A stretch of DNA of 64,000 bases from Neoarius graeffei (GCF_027579695.1 NC_083583.1:22961099-23025098), one strand, 5' to 3'. Counted from the stretch's first letter, positions 12,407 through 24,698 are shown. A program made the numbers and translations. Notes: generated by a model from the letters alone, not told the origin.

Positions 12407-13106
12407 GGCTACGTTTACATTAGACCGTATCTGTCTCGTTTTCTTCGCGGATGCACTGTCCGTTTACATTAAACTGCCTGGAAACACCGGGAAACGGGAA
12501 TCCGCCAGGGTCCACGTATTCAATCTAGATCGTGTCAGCTCCGGTGCTGTGTAAACATTCAGAATACGCGGATACGCTGTGCTGAGCTCTAGCTGGCGTC
12601 TCATTGGACAACGTCACTGTGACATCCACCTTCCTGATTCGCTGGCGTTGGTCATGTGACGCGACTGCTGAAAAACGGCGCGGACTTCCGCCTTGTATCA
12701 CCTTTCATTAAAGAGTATAAAAGTATGAAAATACTGCAAATACTGATGCAAATACTGCCCATTGTGTGGTTATGATTGTCTTTAGGCTTGCCATCCTTCC
12801 ACTTGCAAGTGGTAAGTGATATGCGCTGGGATCACACACACAGCGGCTCAGTCCCGAATCACAGCTTGTGCACTTCACTCGCGCGCTGTGTGAGCTGCGC
12901 AGGGCCGGAGTGCGCACCCTCCAGAGGGCACTCGCTGTTCAGGGCGGAGTGATTTGGAGCGCAGGATGCCTGCGGAGCCGAGCGTATCCGTGTATTGGTG
13001 TTGCTGTGTGCACACAAATCGTGTATTGGTGTTGCTGTGTGCACACTAATCGTTTTAAAAACGTTAATCTGATGATCCGCTGATATGGTCTAATGTAAAC
13101 ATGGGC
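12407..13106 (+). mobile_element. 700-bp PIF/Harbinger-like MITE, copy A
   Basis: Ends are GGCTACGTTTACATTAGACC and the complement of GCCCATGTTTACATTAGACC. Flanks are TTG and TTA; the sister copy at 47,961-48,660 has exact TTA/TTA flanks and the same 700-bp length in the opposite orientation. A 3-bp TWA duplication is typical of PIF/Harbinger. No transposase is encoded; frames inside are incidental. Confidence 0.75.
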
Positions 13107-13143
13107 TTAGGTACATCTCAAACTTAGTAGCCTAATAGAATCT

Positions 13144-13511
13144 CATCTCATCTCATTATCTCTAGCCGCTTTATCCTGTTCTACAGGGTCGCAGGCAAGC
13201 TGGAGCCTATCCCAGCTGACTATGGGTGAAAGGCGGGGTACACCCTGGACAAGTCACCAGGTCATCACAGGGCTGACACATAGACACAGACAACCATTCA
13301 CACTTACGGTCAATTTAGAGTCACCAGTTAACCTAACCTGCATGTCTTTGGACTGTGGGGGAAACCGGAGCACCCAGAGGAAACCCACGCAGACACAGGG
13401 AGAACATGCAAACTCCGCACAGAAAGGCCCTCGCCGGCCACGGGGCTCGAACCCGGACCTTCTTGCTGTGAGGCGACAGCACTAACCACTACACCACCGT
13501 GCCGCCCCCCC
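13144..13511 (-). mobile_element. tRNA-derived SINE (family 1), copy 3
   Basis: Antisense copy with CTCAT tail, body, box B complement GGGCTCGAACCC and head. Exact 10-bp target duplication AATAGAATCT (13,134-13,143 and 13,512-13,521). The head is followed by a short C-run before the duplication. Confidence 0.9.
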
Positions 13512-14062
13512 AATAGAATCTAATGTTAACTATTTGTACACTATCACACTAGCATATATACCATGTATACTTGCACACTAGCATTGACATATTAGCATGC
13601 TTGTGCAACAGCATACTACTAGCATACGAACATCCTTGCATGCTAGTAGGCTACATTGTATTGGTAGACCAGCTTGCACATTAGCATGTTATCACATTAG
13701 CCCACTAGAACACCTGTATATCGGCATACAAGCAATATTTTACTCCTGCGTTTGCGGTCTTACAAACTAGCATGTTAGTGTGTTACTGTTAACCAGAATA
13801 CTTGCACACAAGCATAATAGCACTGGAGCGCAATACCATATTAGCATATTAGAATCTTTATTATGTTTACTAGCTAGTATTCATACACACTGGCATGCTA
13901 GCATATTAGTACATTAGCCTACTTGCATAGCATTACAATAGAATACTTGTAGACTAGCATCCGTCTACAATAACGTGTTTGCAAAATTGTCCGCTAGCAT
14001 GTTAGCATAGTATAAGCCAGCATACTAGCACTCTAGCATAGAGGCATACTAGCATTCTTGTA

Positions 14063-15712
14063 CAGTTAGGTCCATATATATTTGGACACTGACACAAATT
14101 TTGTTTTTTTACCTGTTTACTGAAACATATTCAAGTTATAGTTATATAATGGACATGGACATAAAGTCCAGACTTTCAGCTTTCATTTGAGGGTATCCAC
14201 ATTAAAATTGGATGAAGGGTTTAGGAGTTTCAGCTCCTTAACATGTGCCACCCTGTTTTTAAAGGGACCAAAAGTAATTGGACAATTGACTCAAAGGCTA
14301 TTTCATGGGCAGGTGTGGGCAATTCCTTCATTATGTCATTCTCAATTAAGCAGATAAAAGGCCTGGAGTTGATTTGAGGTGTGGTGCTTGCATTTGGAAG
14401 ATTTTGCTGTGAAGAAAACATGTGGTCAAAGGAGCTCTCCATGCAGGTGAAACAAGCCATCCTTAAGATGCGAAAACAGAAAAAAACCCATCTGAGAAAT
14501 TGCTACAATATTAGGAGTGGCAAAATCTACAGTTTGGTACATCCTGAGAAAGAAAGAAAGCACTGGTGAACTCATCAATGCAAAAAGACCTGTATGCCCA
14601 CAGAAGACAACAGTGATGGATGATCGCAGAATAATTTCCATGGTGAAGAGAAACCCCTTCACAACAGCCAAGCAAGTGAACAACACTCTCCAGGAGGTAG
14701 GCCTATCAATATCCAAATCTACCATAAAGAGAAGACTGCATGAAAGTAAATACAGAGGGTTCACTGCACGGTGCAAGCCACTCATAAGCCTCAAGAATAA
14801 AAAGGCTAGATTGGACTTTGCTAAAAAACATCTAAAAAAGCCAGCACAGTTCTGGAAGAACATTCTTTGGACAGATGAAACTAAGCTCAACCTCTACCAG
14901 AATGATGGAAAGAAAAAAAGTATGGCAAAGGCATGGTACAGCTCATGATCCAAAGCATACCACATCATCTGTAAAACACGGTGGAGGCAGTGTGATGGCT
15001 TGGGCATGCATGGCTGCCAGTGGCACTGGGTCACTAGTGTTTATTGATGATGTGACACAGGACAGAAGCAGCCGGATGAATTCTGAGGTATTCAGAGACA
15101 TACTGTGTGCTCAAATCCAGCCAAATGCAGCCAAACTGATTGGTCGGCGTTTCATGATACAGATGGACAATGACCCAAAACATAAAGCCAAAGCAACCCA
15201 AGAGTTTATTAAAGCAAAGAAGTGGAATATTTTTGAATGGCCAAGTCAGTCACCTGATCTCAACCCAATTAAGCATGCATTTCACTTGTTAAAGACTAAA
15301 CTTCAGAGAGAAAGTCCCACAAACAAACAGCAACTGAAAACCACTGCAGTAAAGGCCTGGCAGAGCATTTAAAAGGAGGAAACACAGCGTCTGGTGATGT
15401 CCATGAGTTCAAGACTTCAGGCAGTCATTGCCAACAAAGGGTTTTCAACCAAGTATTAGAAATGAACATTTTATTTACAATTATTTAATTTGTCCAATTA
15501 CTTTTGAGCCCCTGAAATGAAGGGATTGTGTTTAAAAAATGCTTTAGTTCCTCACATTTTTATGCAATCATTTTGTTCAACCCACTGAATTAAAGCTAAA
15601 AGTCTGAACTTCAACTGCATCTGAATTGTTTTGTTCAAAATTCATTGTGGTAATGTACAGAACCAAAATTAGAAAAATGTTGTCTCTGTCCAAATATTTA
15701 TGGACCTAACTG
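14063..15712 (+). mobile_element. Tc1-like DNA transposon (1,650 bp), full-length
   Basis: Terminal inverted repeats CAGTTAGGTCCATATATATT (left) and its near-complement TGGACCTAACTG at the right end, flanked by TA (14,061-14,062 and 15,713-15,714), the obligate Tc1/mariner target. It carries one transposase gene with disabling changes. Confidence 0.92.
14420..15459 (+). pseudogene. Tc1-family transposase, frameshifted and catalytically altered
   Basis: Homology starts at the ATG at 14,420 and ends at TAG 15,457-15,459, the normal size (about 345 codons) for Tc1 transposase, which cuts and pastes the element in the nucleus. The N-terminal paired-like HTH part and the DDE domain lie in different frames: shifts occur near 14,515 and between about 14,880 and 14,945. 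The first catalytic Asp (WTDETK) and the second (MDNDPKH) are present. The third acidic residue is replaced: the family motif NPIEHAF reads NPIKHAF, with AAG at 15,271-15,273. So the copy is dead both by frame and by active site. Confidence 0.88.
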
Positions 15713-15949
15713 TATATTACCATACTTACAAACTTGCACACTAGTATTCATGCATGCTAGCATGTTATACTACTATATCTGTACACGAGCAACATTACAT
15801 ACTCATATTAGCAAACTATCATAACGGCGTCATGCCACACTAGCATACTTTCAATCTTGTATATTAGAATACTAACATAACTGCATACCAGTACACTAGT
15901 ACAGTAGCGTATTTCAGCACTAGTACACTTACATGTTATTGTACCAACA

Positions 15950-17018
15950 TACACTGACCAGCCACTTTATTAGGAACACCCATGCACCTGCTGCTCTCTT
16001 TTATGCAGTTGTCTAATCAGCCAATTCCTTGACAGCAGCACAATGCACAAAATCATGGCAATACAAATCAAGAGTTTCTGTTTATGTTCACGTCAAACAT
16101 CAGAATGGGGAAAAAATGTGATCTGGCATGGGTGTTGGTGCCAGATGGACTCGCTTGAGTATTTCAGAAACTGCTGATCTCCTGGAGTTTTCACACACAA
16201 CAGTCTAGAGTTTACACAGAATGGTGCGAAAAACAAAATAACATTGAGTGAGAGACAGTTCTGTGGCTGGAAATGTCTTGCTGATAAGAGAGGTCAGAGG
16301 AAAACGGCCAGATTGGTTCGAGCTGCCAGGAAGGATATAGCAACTTATACACTACTGTTCAAAAGTTTGGGGTCACTTTGAAATTTCCTTATTTTTGAAA
16401 GAAAAGCACTGTTCTTTTCAATGAAGATCACTTTAAACTAATCAGAAATCCACTCTATACATTGCTAATGTGGTAAATGACTATTCTAGCTGCAAATGTC
16501 TGGTTTTTGGTGCAATATCTCCATAGGTGTATAGAGGCCCATTTCCAGCAACTCTCACTCCAGTGTTCTAATGGTACAATGTGTTTGCTCATTGCCTCAG
16601 AAGGCTAATGGATGATTAGAAAACCCTTGTACAATCATGTTAGCACAGCTGAAAACAGTTTAGCTCTTTAGAAAAGCTATAAAACTGACCTTCCTTTGAG
16701 CAGATTGAGTTTCTGGAGCATCACATTTGTGGGGTCGATTAAATGCTCAAAATGGCCAGAAAAATGTCTTGTCTATATTTTCTATTCATTTTACAACTTA
16801 TGGTGGCAAATAAAAGTGTGACTTTTCATGCAAAACACAAAATTGTCTGGGTGACCCCAAACTTTTGAACGGTAGTGTAGCAACTCTTTACAACCGTGGT
16901 GAGCAGAAAAGCATCTCAGCATACAACAACAGAAGAGCACATTGGGTTCCACTCCTGCAGCCAAAAACAGGACTCTTAGAATCAAGAACAAGGTCCTATT
17001 AAAGTGGCCAGTGAGTGT
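15950..17018 (+). mobile_element. Tc1-like relic with nested 528-bp MITE
   Basis: Left end CACTGACCAGCCACTTTATT and right end CCTATTAAAGTGGCCAGTGAGTG are inverted repeats flanked by TA on each side. The interior is short, with no intact transposase. The 528-bp MITE at 16,350-16,877 is inserted at a TA within it; limits are accurate to a few bases. Confidence 0.7.
16350..16877 (+). mobile_element. 528-bp Tc1/mariner MITE, copy A
   Basis: Ends CACTACTGTTCAAAAGTTTG and the complement of CACTACCGTTCAAAAGTTTG, flanked by TA (16,348-16,349 and 16,878-16,879). A copy of identical length lies at 44,083-44,610 in the opposite orientation. No coding capacity. Confidence 0.88.
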
Positions 17019-19256
17019 AATTGTGTTCTAGGATATGAGCCCACTCGCATGCTTGAGTAGGGAGTGAGAGTAAGTATACAGTTACTTTCCATCATACTAC
17101 TATTCATAATGATGTCACAATGATGCAAAATCAAACTAAAACAGCTGACTTTCTGTTTTTCTTTCTGACCGTATAGTGCAATCCTTCATCATTGAAAAAC
17201 ATTGCACATTTACACTGTGAATCCTTCATACTGTCCCAGCTCTGACTGCAATCTTCAGGTACTAGCATACGTCAATCTTTATATCAATGAATCTAGCCAT
17301 ATGGTTTTAGGAGACCACTTCACGGCCTGCACGGACCAATCAGAAATGTCCACCAGCTTACGCAGATATTGGTACAACCAATGAGATGTTAATCAAGCGT
17401 AAGCTTAGCGATGCTGAAAAGAAAAGAGCTTGTCAGCCGCCCATATGGCTGCATCAGAAAAATATCTCATGTTTAGTTCTCTCTCTACTGTTTAGCATCT
17501 GAACTGAATATTTAGATTCATTATTATTTAAAAAAGTATATCAATAGTTTATGTGCACAGAGCTTGTTAAATAAACACAAAACAGATCCAGTATTAAGCT
17601 TCCTGTATGCCAGCTGGAAGAGTACAAATGTCCTACACACCCCTGAGCAGCTCCCCATAGAAAACATGTGGTTAATGACGACATGCAGTCAGTCAGCCAT
17701 CCCTTTAATAAAGGATGACCACAACAGCTGCACACACACACACACACACACACACGTTGATGGAATGGAAGCTGGTGGTGCTGGGTTGGGCTCTGTCTCA
17801 ATCCCACATAAATGTTGTTCACTGCTCCTAATTAGCACTTCTGCTAAACAAACAAACAAACTCTGCACTAAAGTACTATGATTGAAGTCTCCACAAATGG
17901 AGTAACGCTACGTATTGTGAAATCTTAAAAATTGTTTTTGGCAGCTTGCATATTAAAACATATCCTTGGACACCCACTGTGCCTGATATTATTTATTCCC
18001 AACCTTGCCTTCACTATCAAATGATTTTTTACTATTGTTATGACTAGCTGAATCAGAGTGTGCGAGAAGTCAAGGTTAAGCTTTGTGGTTAATTCACCAT
18101 GGCTTACTACTGCCATCCAATGGCGATGTTAAAAAAATACACCAAGGGCACATGCCAGAATTATTGGCACCCTTCGTGAAAATGAGTCATTGTTTGATTG
18201 ATTGATTTTATTCAGTAAATTCAATGTAAATACATACAAACAATTGTAAATACATTAAAAAATACATGGATGACACAAGAAATTGAAAACACTTATTTCC
18301 ATTGTGGTCCATAAAATCAAGTGACAAAATGAAGGGAAAATATAGAATGTAATAAACAACATGAGTAGTATAAATAAATATAAATGAATATGATAATTAT
18401 ATAAATATAAAAAGATAATACGAGTAAACAAATACCTGTATCAAAATTCAAATTCAAATTGTATTAAAATTCTAAATTATTATGTAAGAAGAATAACCTT
18501 TAGAATAAGTGATATATTGAGTTCAAACATGATGAGACTTTGTAGAGTTTTATTTTCACTTGTTCAGATTAGTGTTTTTTGAGAATACCAGTATTGAGAA
18601 TATTACCAGTGCTGTGGATTTGATTATGGCGCAATCAGACGACAAGAATTCAACCTGATTTTGTTGTGGCTGACAAATTTCCAAGATCAGGTCTGAATAT
18701 GAACGTTGGGGAAGATGAACAGGCCTTGTAGTGTGGCACAATCAAAGAACAGCGATGTGGTGTCTGGGACACCCCACAATGAAAAGTCCAGGATGTTGTT
18801 ATGTGTAGATTTGTAGTCCTGTGACGTTTAATGTAGCATCATGGTCCTGGAGAAATGTTGTTTCATTTTAACTGTGTACTGTACCAACTGTATATGATTG
18901 AAATGACAATAAAAAGTCTTGACCTTGTCAGATTTTTTTTGTATTTTCTCGCCTAGTTTGACAACTCCTATGACATGTTCCTTGGCGTTCCTTCTGTTGC
19001 CATGATGAACAATTTCTTGCCCCTCTTCCCTGATGACATGCAGAATGTGAATGATGATTGGTCGGGGTCAAACTTGTAGTCTTCCAGTTTCCAGACCAAT
19101 TTATAGCACTATGATTGTCTAATCTGACATGGTGATTATTGTGAAAGACAAAATATTGTGTAGTCTGATTCTGGCATGAAAAAGACTTGTGACTTTATTT
19201 GGACTTGAATCCTCTGACTTGGAAAGACTTGATATTTTTTCAAACCAAAGATAATA
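17019..19256. other. Unassigned DNA with probable LINE 3'-end fragments
   Basis: No domain-bearing frame. GATTGATTGATTTTATTCAG at 18,195 is, on the minus strand, a CAATCAATCA-type LINE tail. ATGACAATAAAAAGTCTTGACC near 18,902-18,923 looks like the sense tail of another LINE or SINE. (CA)n lies at 17,731-17,755. The rest of the interval is unrecognised. Confidence 0.4.
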
Positions 19257-20740
19257 CAGTGGTGCTTGAAAGTTTGTGAACCCTTTAGAATTTTCTATAT
19301 TTCTGCATAAATATGACCTAAAACATCATCAGATATTCACACAAGTCCTAAAAGTAGATAAAGAGAACCCAGTTAAACAAATGAGACAAAAATATTATAC
19401 TTGGTCATTTATTTATTGAGGAAAATGATCCAATAGTACATATCTGTGAGTGGCAAAAGTATGTGAACCTCTAGGATTAGCAGTTAATTTGAAGCTGAAA
19501 TTAGAGTCAGGTGTTTTCAATCAATGGGATGACAATCAGGTGTGAGTGGGCACCCTGTTTTATTTAAAGAACAGGGATCTATCAAAGTCTGATCTTCACA
19601 ACACATGTTTGTGGAAGTGTATCATGGCACGAACAAAGGAGATTTCTGAGGACCTCAGAAAAAGCGTTGTTGATGCTTATCAGGCTGGAAAAGGTTACAA
19701 AACCATCTCTAAAGAGTTTGGACTCCACCAATCCACAGTCAGACAGACTGTGTACAAATGGAGGAAATTCAAGACCATTATTACCCTCCCCAGGAGTACA
19801 AAGATCACTCCAAGAGCAAGGCTTGTAATAGTTAGCAAGGTCACAAAGGACCCCAGGCTAATTTCTAAGCAACTGACGGCCTCTCTTACATTGGCTAATG
19901 TTAACGTTTATGAGTCCACCATCAGGAGAACACTGAACAACAATGGTGTGCATGGCAGGCTTGCAAGGAAAAAGCCACTGCTCTCCAAAAAGAACATTGC
20001 TGCTCATCTGCAGTTTGCTAAAGATCACGTGGACAAGCCAGAAGGCTATTGGAAAAATGTTTTGTGGACAACTGAGACCAAAATAAAACTTTTTGGTTTA
20101 AATGAGAAGCGTTATGTTTGGAGAAAGGAAAACACTGCATTCCAGCATAAGAACCTTATCCCATCTGTGAAACATGGTGGTGGTAGTATCATGGTTTGGG
20201 CCTGCTTTACTGCATCTGGGCCAGGACAGCTTGCCATCATTGATGGAACAATGAATTCTGAATTATACCAGTGAATTCTAAAGGAAAATGCCAGGACATC
20301 TGTCCATGAACTGAATCTCAAGAGAAGGTGGGTCATGCAGCAAGACAACGAGCCTAAGCACACAAGTCGTTCTACCAAACAATGGTTAAAGAATAAAGTT
20401 AATGTTTTGGAATGGCCAAGTCAAAGTCCTGACCTTAATCCAATCGAAATGCTGTGGAAGGACCTGAAGTGAGCAGTTCATGTGAGGAAACCCACCAACA
20501 TCCCAGAGTTGAAGCTTTTCTGTACGGAGGAATGAGCTAAAATTCCTCCAAGCCGGTGTGCAGGACTGATCAACAGTTACCGGAAACGTTTAGTTGCAGT
20601 TATTGCTGCACAAGGGGGTCACACCAGATACTGAAAGCAAAGGTTCACATACTTTTGCCATTCACAGATATGTAATATTGGATCATTTTCCTCAATAAAT
20701 AAATGACCAAGTATAATATTTTTGTCTCATTTGTTTAACT
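19257..20740 (+). mobile_element. Tc1-like transposon, 3' end truncated
   Basis: Begins TA|CAGTGGTGCTTGAAAGTTTG at 19,257. Near the 3' side the sequence stops after TTTGTCTCATTTGTTTAACT at 20,740, where the sister element at 33,428-34,968 continues with GGGTTCTCGTTATC. The right inverted repeat is therefore missing, replaced by unrelated sequence. Confidence 0.88.
19624..20634 (+). pseudogene. Tc1 transposase, dead by stops and catalytic substitution
   Basis: Runs from ATG 19,624 to TGA 20,632-20,634 without frameshift (337 codons, full family length). It begins MARTKEISEDLRK, with HTH region in residues 1-110 and DDE domain in about 145-290. In-frame stops occur at 20,272-20,274, near 20,470 and near 20,534. 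The first catalytic Asp (family WTDETK) is Thr (ACT at 20,071-20,073). The second Asp (QQDNEPKH) and the Glu (NPIEMLW) remain. No activity is expected. Confidence 0.88.
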
Positions 20741-21183
20741 GTTGGGAGCTGGAGGACGCTCTGGACTCTTGCAGTGGTGCTTTTGTGGCTGGGGACTGCA
20801 GTTGACTTGCTGACTTTAGGACTGCAGTTGACTTGCTGACTTTGGGACTACGGTTGTCGTGAACAGTTTTGTGCTTGGGTTTCCGTCGTTGGGGGGTTTA
20901 TAGCATCAACGAAGCTAACTTTGTTAGGACTGTTAATGTTATAGTCATGTTCTCTGTTGTTGCCTGTATGGGGATGAGTTCCCTTTTGAGTCTGGTTCCT
21001 CTCGAGGTTTCTTCCTCGTGTCATCTGGGGGAGTTTTTCCTTGCCACCGTTGCCACAGGCCAGCTCATTGGGGATAGATTAGGGATAAAATTAGCTCATA
21101 TTTTAAGTCGTTCAAATTCTGTAAAGCTGGTTTGCGACAATGTTTATTGTTAAAAGTGCTATACAAATAAACTTGACTTGACT
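20741..21183 (+). mobile_element. LINE 3'-UTR fragment (L2-like tail)
   Basis: Ends AAAGTGCTATACAAATAAACTTGACTTGACT, a tail form shared with the L2 element at 55.4-57.05 kb (GTGCTATATAAATAAACTTGCC). It contains the block GAGGTTTCTTCCTCGTGTCATCTGGG common in fish LINE 3' regions, and a short internal duplication GGACTGCAGTTGACTTGCTG (20,797 and 20,819). The 94-codon frame inside is not a real gene. Confidence 0.55.
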
Positions 21184-22370
21184 AGTTTCATCTGTCGGAA
21201 CTAAAGGACAAATATTGCATAAAGCGCAACAAACTGTGACCATTTTATCAAGGGTGGTGTTGTGTTCTCCATCTGGTGTGCTGCACAGAGAAGGAGGGAT
21301 GGTGCTCTGCAAAATCATGTATTTGTTCCTGACCAGGCCAATTCCTCTCTCGACATGGATCTGGACTAGCCTGGGAAATCCCATGCTGCTTTGCACAATC
21401 GTTCCGATCTGAAAAGACATTTGTGATATGGTCTGGTGTTAACCAGACTAGATCTGGACAGCAGCAAGTCCTGTCATTTCATCCAGCTCAAGTGGACATA
21501 GTTGCAGTTTACCTTTTGTGAATGCCTGTATCTTCAAATCAGTGGAGTCCAAACCTACGCTTTCTTTAATATTAAAATGTACATCAGCTAGTATTACATC
21601 TCCAACTGATGGCTTGTCTAGATATCCAGATCTTTCAGTTACTTCCTTGCCACTTGTCTGACCTTCCAAGCCCTTTGATATGCATGATACAACCCCCTGT
21701 GGTGTGACAGATATCAAGTATTTAACCGTGTTGTGATTCTTGTTTTTTGGTTTTTCTAGACATATTTCCAAACAATCAATAATAGAGGTACAATTGTTAA
21801 ACGTTGCTCTAAAACGCATCGGTAGACTAATCTGGATTTGTTCTTTACCTGGTCAAACTATTAACCTCGAAAGTCTTTGATGCATTACATCCAAAGTGTG
21901 GTTAAACACTTCAGTAACTGTCGACTGTGTCACACTGAACACGTCCAAAAAAACATAACGGCAAATTTAATCTCATCCTCATTAAAGTAATTAAAAAACA
22001 CTGAAAATTTGTCAAGCCTGAACTGGCTTTCAGAAATCCTGAGACTAATGAGAACACAATCATGAATTTTGCATAAGATGCCAGACCGGTGCGTTCTTGC
22101 ACCATTTCATTGTTATCTCTGAAAGATTCTTGTGTGAGGGATAAGTTAACAACTTTTTCTTTGAGCTGCATAATCTCTGCTCAGAGTGCTGCACATTCAT
22201 CAGTTAATGCTTTCACTGTGGTTGGCAGGCCGTGCTCATACAATGTTTGACTGACTGGAGAGACTGCACATTAGCCAAAGTGCTGAGTTCAGCACCCCAG
22301 CCTTTCTCCAAGTCTGTGGCATCGCTCTCTTCAGTGCTGATGACAGGTGCTTCATCTGCACCACAGGACC
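21150..22370 (-). pseudogene. DDE_Tnp_4-type transposase relic
   Basis: Minus-strand blocks in order, from 22,171 downward, match the HTH_Tnp_4 plus DDE_Tnp_4 architecture found with THAP domains in fish transposons: NLSLTQESFRDNNE, an LRLNLP segment, CFRATF-like, IIDCLEICLEKP, HNTVKYLISVTPQGVVS, then VGLDSTDLKIQAFTKGK and HVERGIGLVRNKYMILQST, ending in KMVTVCCALCNIC. It is split by several stops and frameshifts (two main open pieces 21,819-21,448 and 21,420-21,112). The Asp after LAD in the RGF-type motif region is kept (ILADVHFN). An N-terminal extension with basic residues may continue to about 22,860 beyond a SINE. A non-functional remnant. Confidence 0.7.
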
Positions 22371-22710
22371 CATACATCCATTATCTGTAGCTGCTTTATC
22401 CTGTTCTACATGGTCACAGGCGAGCTGGAGCTTATCCCATCCGACTATGGGTGAGAGGCGGGGTACACCCTGGACAAGTCGCCAGGTTATCACAGGGCTG
22501 ACACAGAGACAAACAACCATTCATACTCAATTTAGAGCCACCAATTAACCTAACCTGCATGTCCTTGGACTGTAGGGGAAACCGGAGCACCCAGAGGAAA
22601 CCCACGCAGACATGGGTAGAACATGCAAACTCCACACAGAAAGGCCCTCACCGGCCACTGGGCTCGAACCCAGGACCTCCTTGCTGTGAGGCAACAGTGC
22701 TAACCACTAC
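22371..22710 (-). mobile_element. tRNA-derived SINE (family 1, diverged), copy 4
   Basis: Antisense; the 5' head is shortened (ends ACCACTACACCAC). Flanking repeats CCACAGGACC (22,361-22,370 and 22,712-22,721) fit a target duplication. More diverged than copies 2, 7 and 11. Confidence 0.8.
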
Positions 22711-23573
22711 ACCACAGGACCTCTTTCTTTTAATTGGCACAATTTGCTCACACCTCTTCGGGTTGGGCAGATTTCTTTGGCCCTGTTCAACCGAAGTGTG
22801 TGCAAACTGAGAGCTTAAATCAGGACTTCTAGGGTTCTCATCTGGGGAAAATAATTCATAGCAAATAACAGGTAAGAATAGCAAGACTAAGTACCATCCA
22901 TGCCCTTAGATGTGATTCAGGGAATTCTGACATCCTGCCATTTAGTGTTCAATTAAAAGGTGTGTTAGATTAGGTCTCTAAAGCTGCTTTTACACTGGCA
23001 CTTGTGGCGGAAGAAGTTGCCACGGCACAACCGCCCGTCTAAACACGATTTGTTCAGGAACATCTTTTCCAGGCGCAGCTTGTTCCCGCCTACCATCTAA
23101 ACACAATCGATGGCCAGTAGAAGGGCTTGCACGTGTGTGGTAGTGTTCATCCGGGTCATTTATCATCCCAACAAGACCACTTCACAGCAAATTCAATGGT
23201 CAGTTCTTCTCAAGTGCTTTTCCTTGTCAAACTTCTCCACCTTTAAATGATGGAGTCAAGCGATTCCCAAGCCAATCGCACTGATAACTGGATTTCTTAC
23301 CCTCATCCAGTTGTGGGGAGATGCAGATATCTAGTTAGATTTGGAGAAATTGGGATGCAATGAGCTGATTTGCCAATGAATCACTGAGCATTTAAACAGA
23401 AACGAGCAGCGAAAGGATGATAAAGCAAGTTAAAAACAAGCTTCTGATCACAGATTTGCGCATGCATACTTTTGTGTTTACCTCCAGTTTCCCACCAATA
23501 GAGAGTGAGCATGTAAATGTTCCAGGTCAAGTGGAATTTCTCAACCTAGATTAGAATTTTTAACCCAGTTCAT

Positions 23574-24629
23574 CCATCCATCCGTTACCGCTTATCCTGT
23601 GCAGGGTCGCAGGCAAGCTGGAGCCTATCCTAGCTGACTATGGGCAAGAGGTGGGCTACACCCTGGACAAGTCGCCAGGTCATCGCAGGGCTGACACATA
23701 GAGACAAACAACCATTCACACTCACAATCAATTTAGATCCACCAATTAGTCTAACCTGTATGTCTTTGGACTGTGGGGGAAACCGGAGCACCTGGAGGAA
23801 ACCCACACAGACACGGGGAGAACATGCAAACTCCACACAGAAAGGCCCTCACCGGCCGCTGTCATACATGTCAACCTTTGGTCAATCAAACCTGTATAAC
23901 CAAAATCCGTATTTCCCTTATAAAATCCGTATAAGATGCAAATTAAAATAATTTACCTAAAATTTGAATGATAATTAACAATGATATATCCAAGTTACTT
24001 TTTATTCAATATTAATAACAATAAACCTTCAGAATGAATACAAAGCATCAATGTTTGACAAAAACACAAAGTGTCACTCTAATGTTCTGAATTGTACTCC
24101 ATGACAGCTTTTTTAGCAGTCTGCACCAATACCTCACAAGGTGCATGTCACAGCAAGTGTCTGTGTTGATCTTGCCGGAGTGCCCATTCAGAATCTTTTC
24201 AGTCACTATTGAAAGTCGCTCAGGTGGAAATACACGTTTCAAACAAAATGTTACTTCCCGGTTGGCGGGATTCTCGCAATGCGGTGTGCGCATGATCAAA
24301 AGTGGAACGAAGTCTCGCTACCACAAGATAACGCGCGATTTCATAAGACTCTTTACTGGCTGTTTGTGCTTTCTGTGGTGTACAGTACGTTTGTAAATGT
24401 TATGCGCTCTTTTATCATCGTGGGAATTGATCATAGCTCTAAATAAATATTGAAGTTTTTTTAAAGAATCCGTATAACTTTATTTGTACGCCCGTATACT
24501 ACGTTTATTGAATCAAATCCGTATAAAATACGGACAGTCCGTATAGGTTGACATGTATGCACTGTGCTCAAAGCCAGAACATTCTTGCTGTGAGGCAACA
24601 GTGCTAACCACTACACCTCCATGCTGCCT
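23574..24629 (-). mobile_element. tRNA-derived SINE (family 1), copy 5, split by a TIR element
   Basis: Target duplication AACCCAGTTCAT, exact 12 bp (23,562-23,573 and 24,630-24,641). The SINE body ends at ACCGGCCGCTGT and resumes at CACTGTGCTCAAAGCC, with the 697-bp element between. The tail is CCATCCATCC rather than CTCAT. Confidence 0.9.
23863..24559. mobile_element. 697-bp TIR element inside SINE copy 5
   Basis: Perfect 14-bp inverted ends CATACATGTCAACC / GGTTGACATGTATG, followed inward by repeated AATCCGTAT words on both sides. Flanks CGCTGT and CACTGT suggest a 6-bp or longer imperfect duplication; the superfamily is unclear. No coding domain was recognised. Confidence 0.75.
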
Positions 24630-24698
24630 AACCCAGTTCATAATTTGCTAATTGCATTAGGGAAATGTACTATATCTAGGGTTAGGTTTAGGATTTGG

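Larger units (their letters stand above)
13530..15949. repeat. Degenerate short tandem satellite (AGCATACTAG-like), split by a Tc1 element
   Basis: About 530 bp on the left (13,530-14,062) and 235 bp on the right (15,713-15,949) consist of imperfect iterations of about 10 bp such as TAGCATACTAGCAC, TTAGCATGCT and CTTGCACACTAG. The two halves were one array before the Tc1 element at 14,063-15,712 inserted. Confidence 0.7.

Noticed and set aside
20869..21153. 94-codon frame on + (MCLGFRRWG...)
   Set aside because: Lies in a LINE 3'-UTR-like repeat with a typical tail; not a protein gene.
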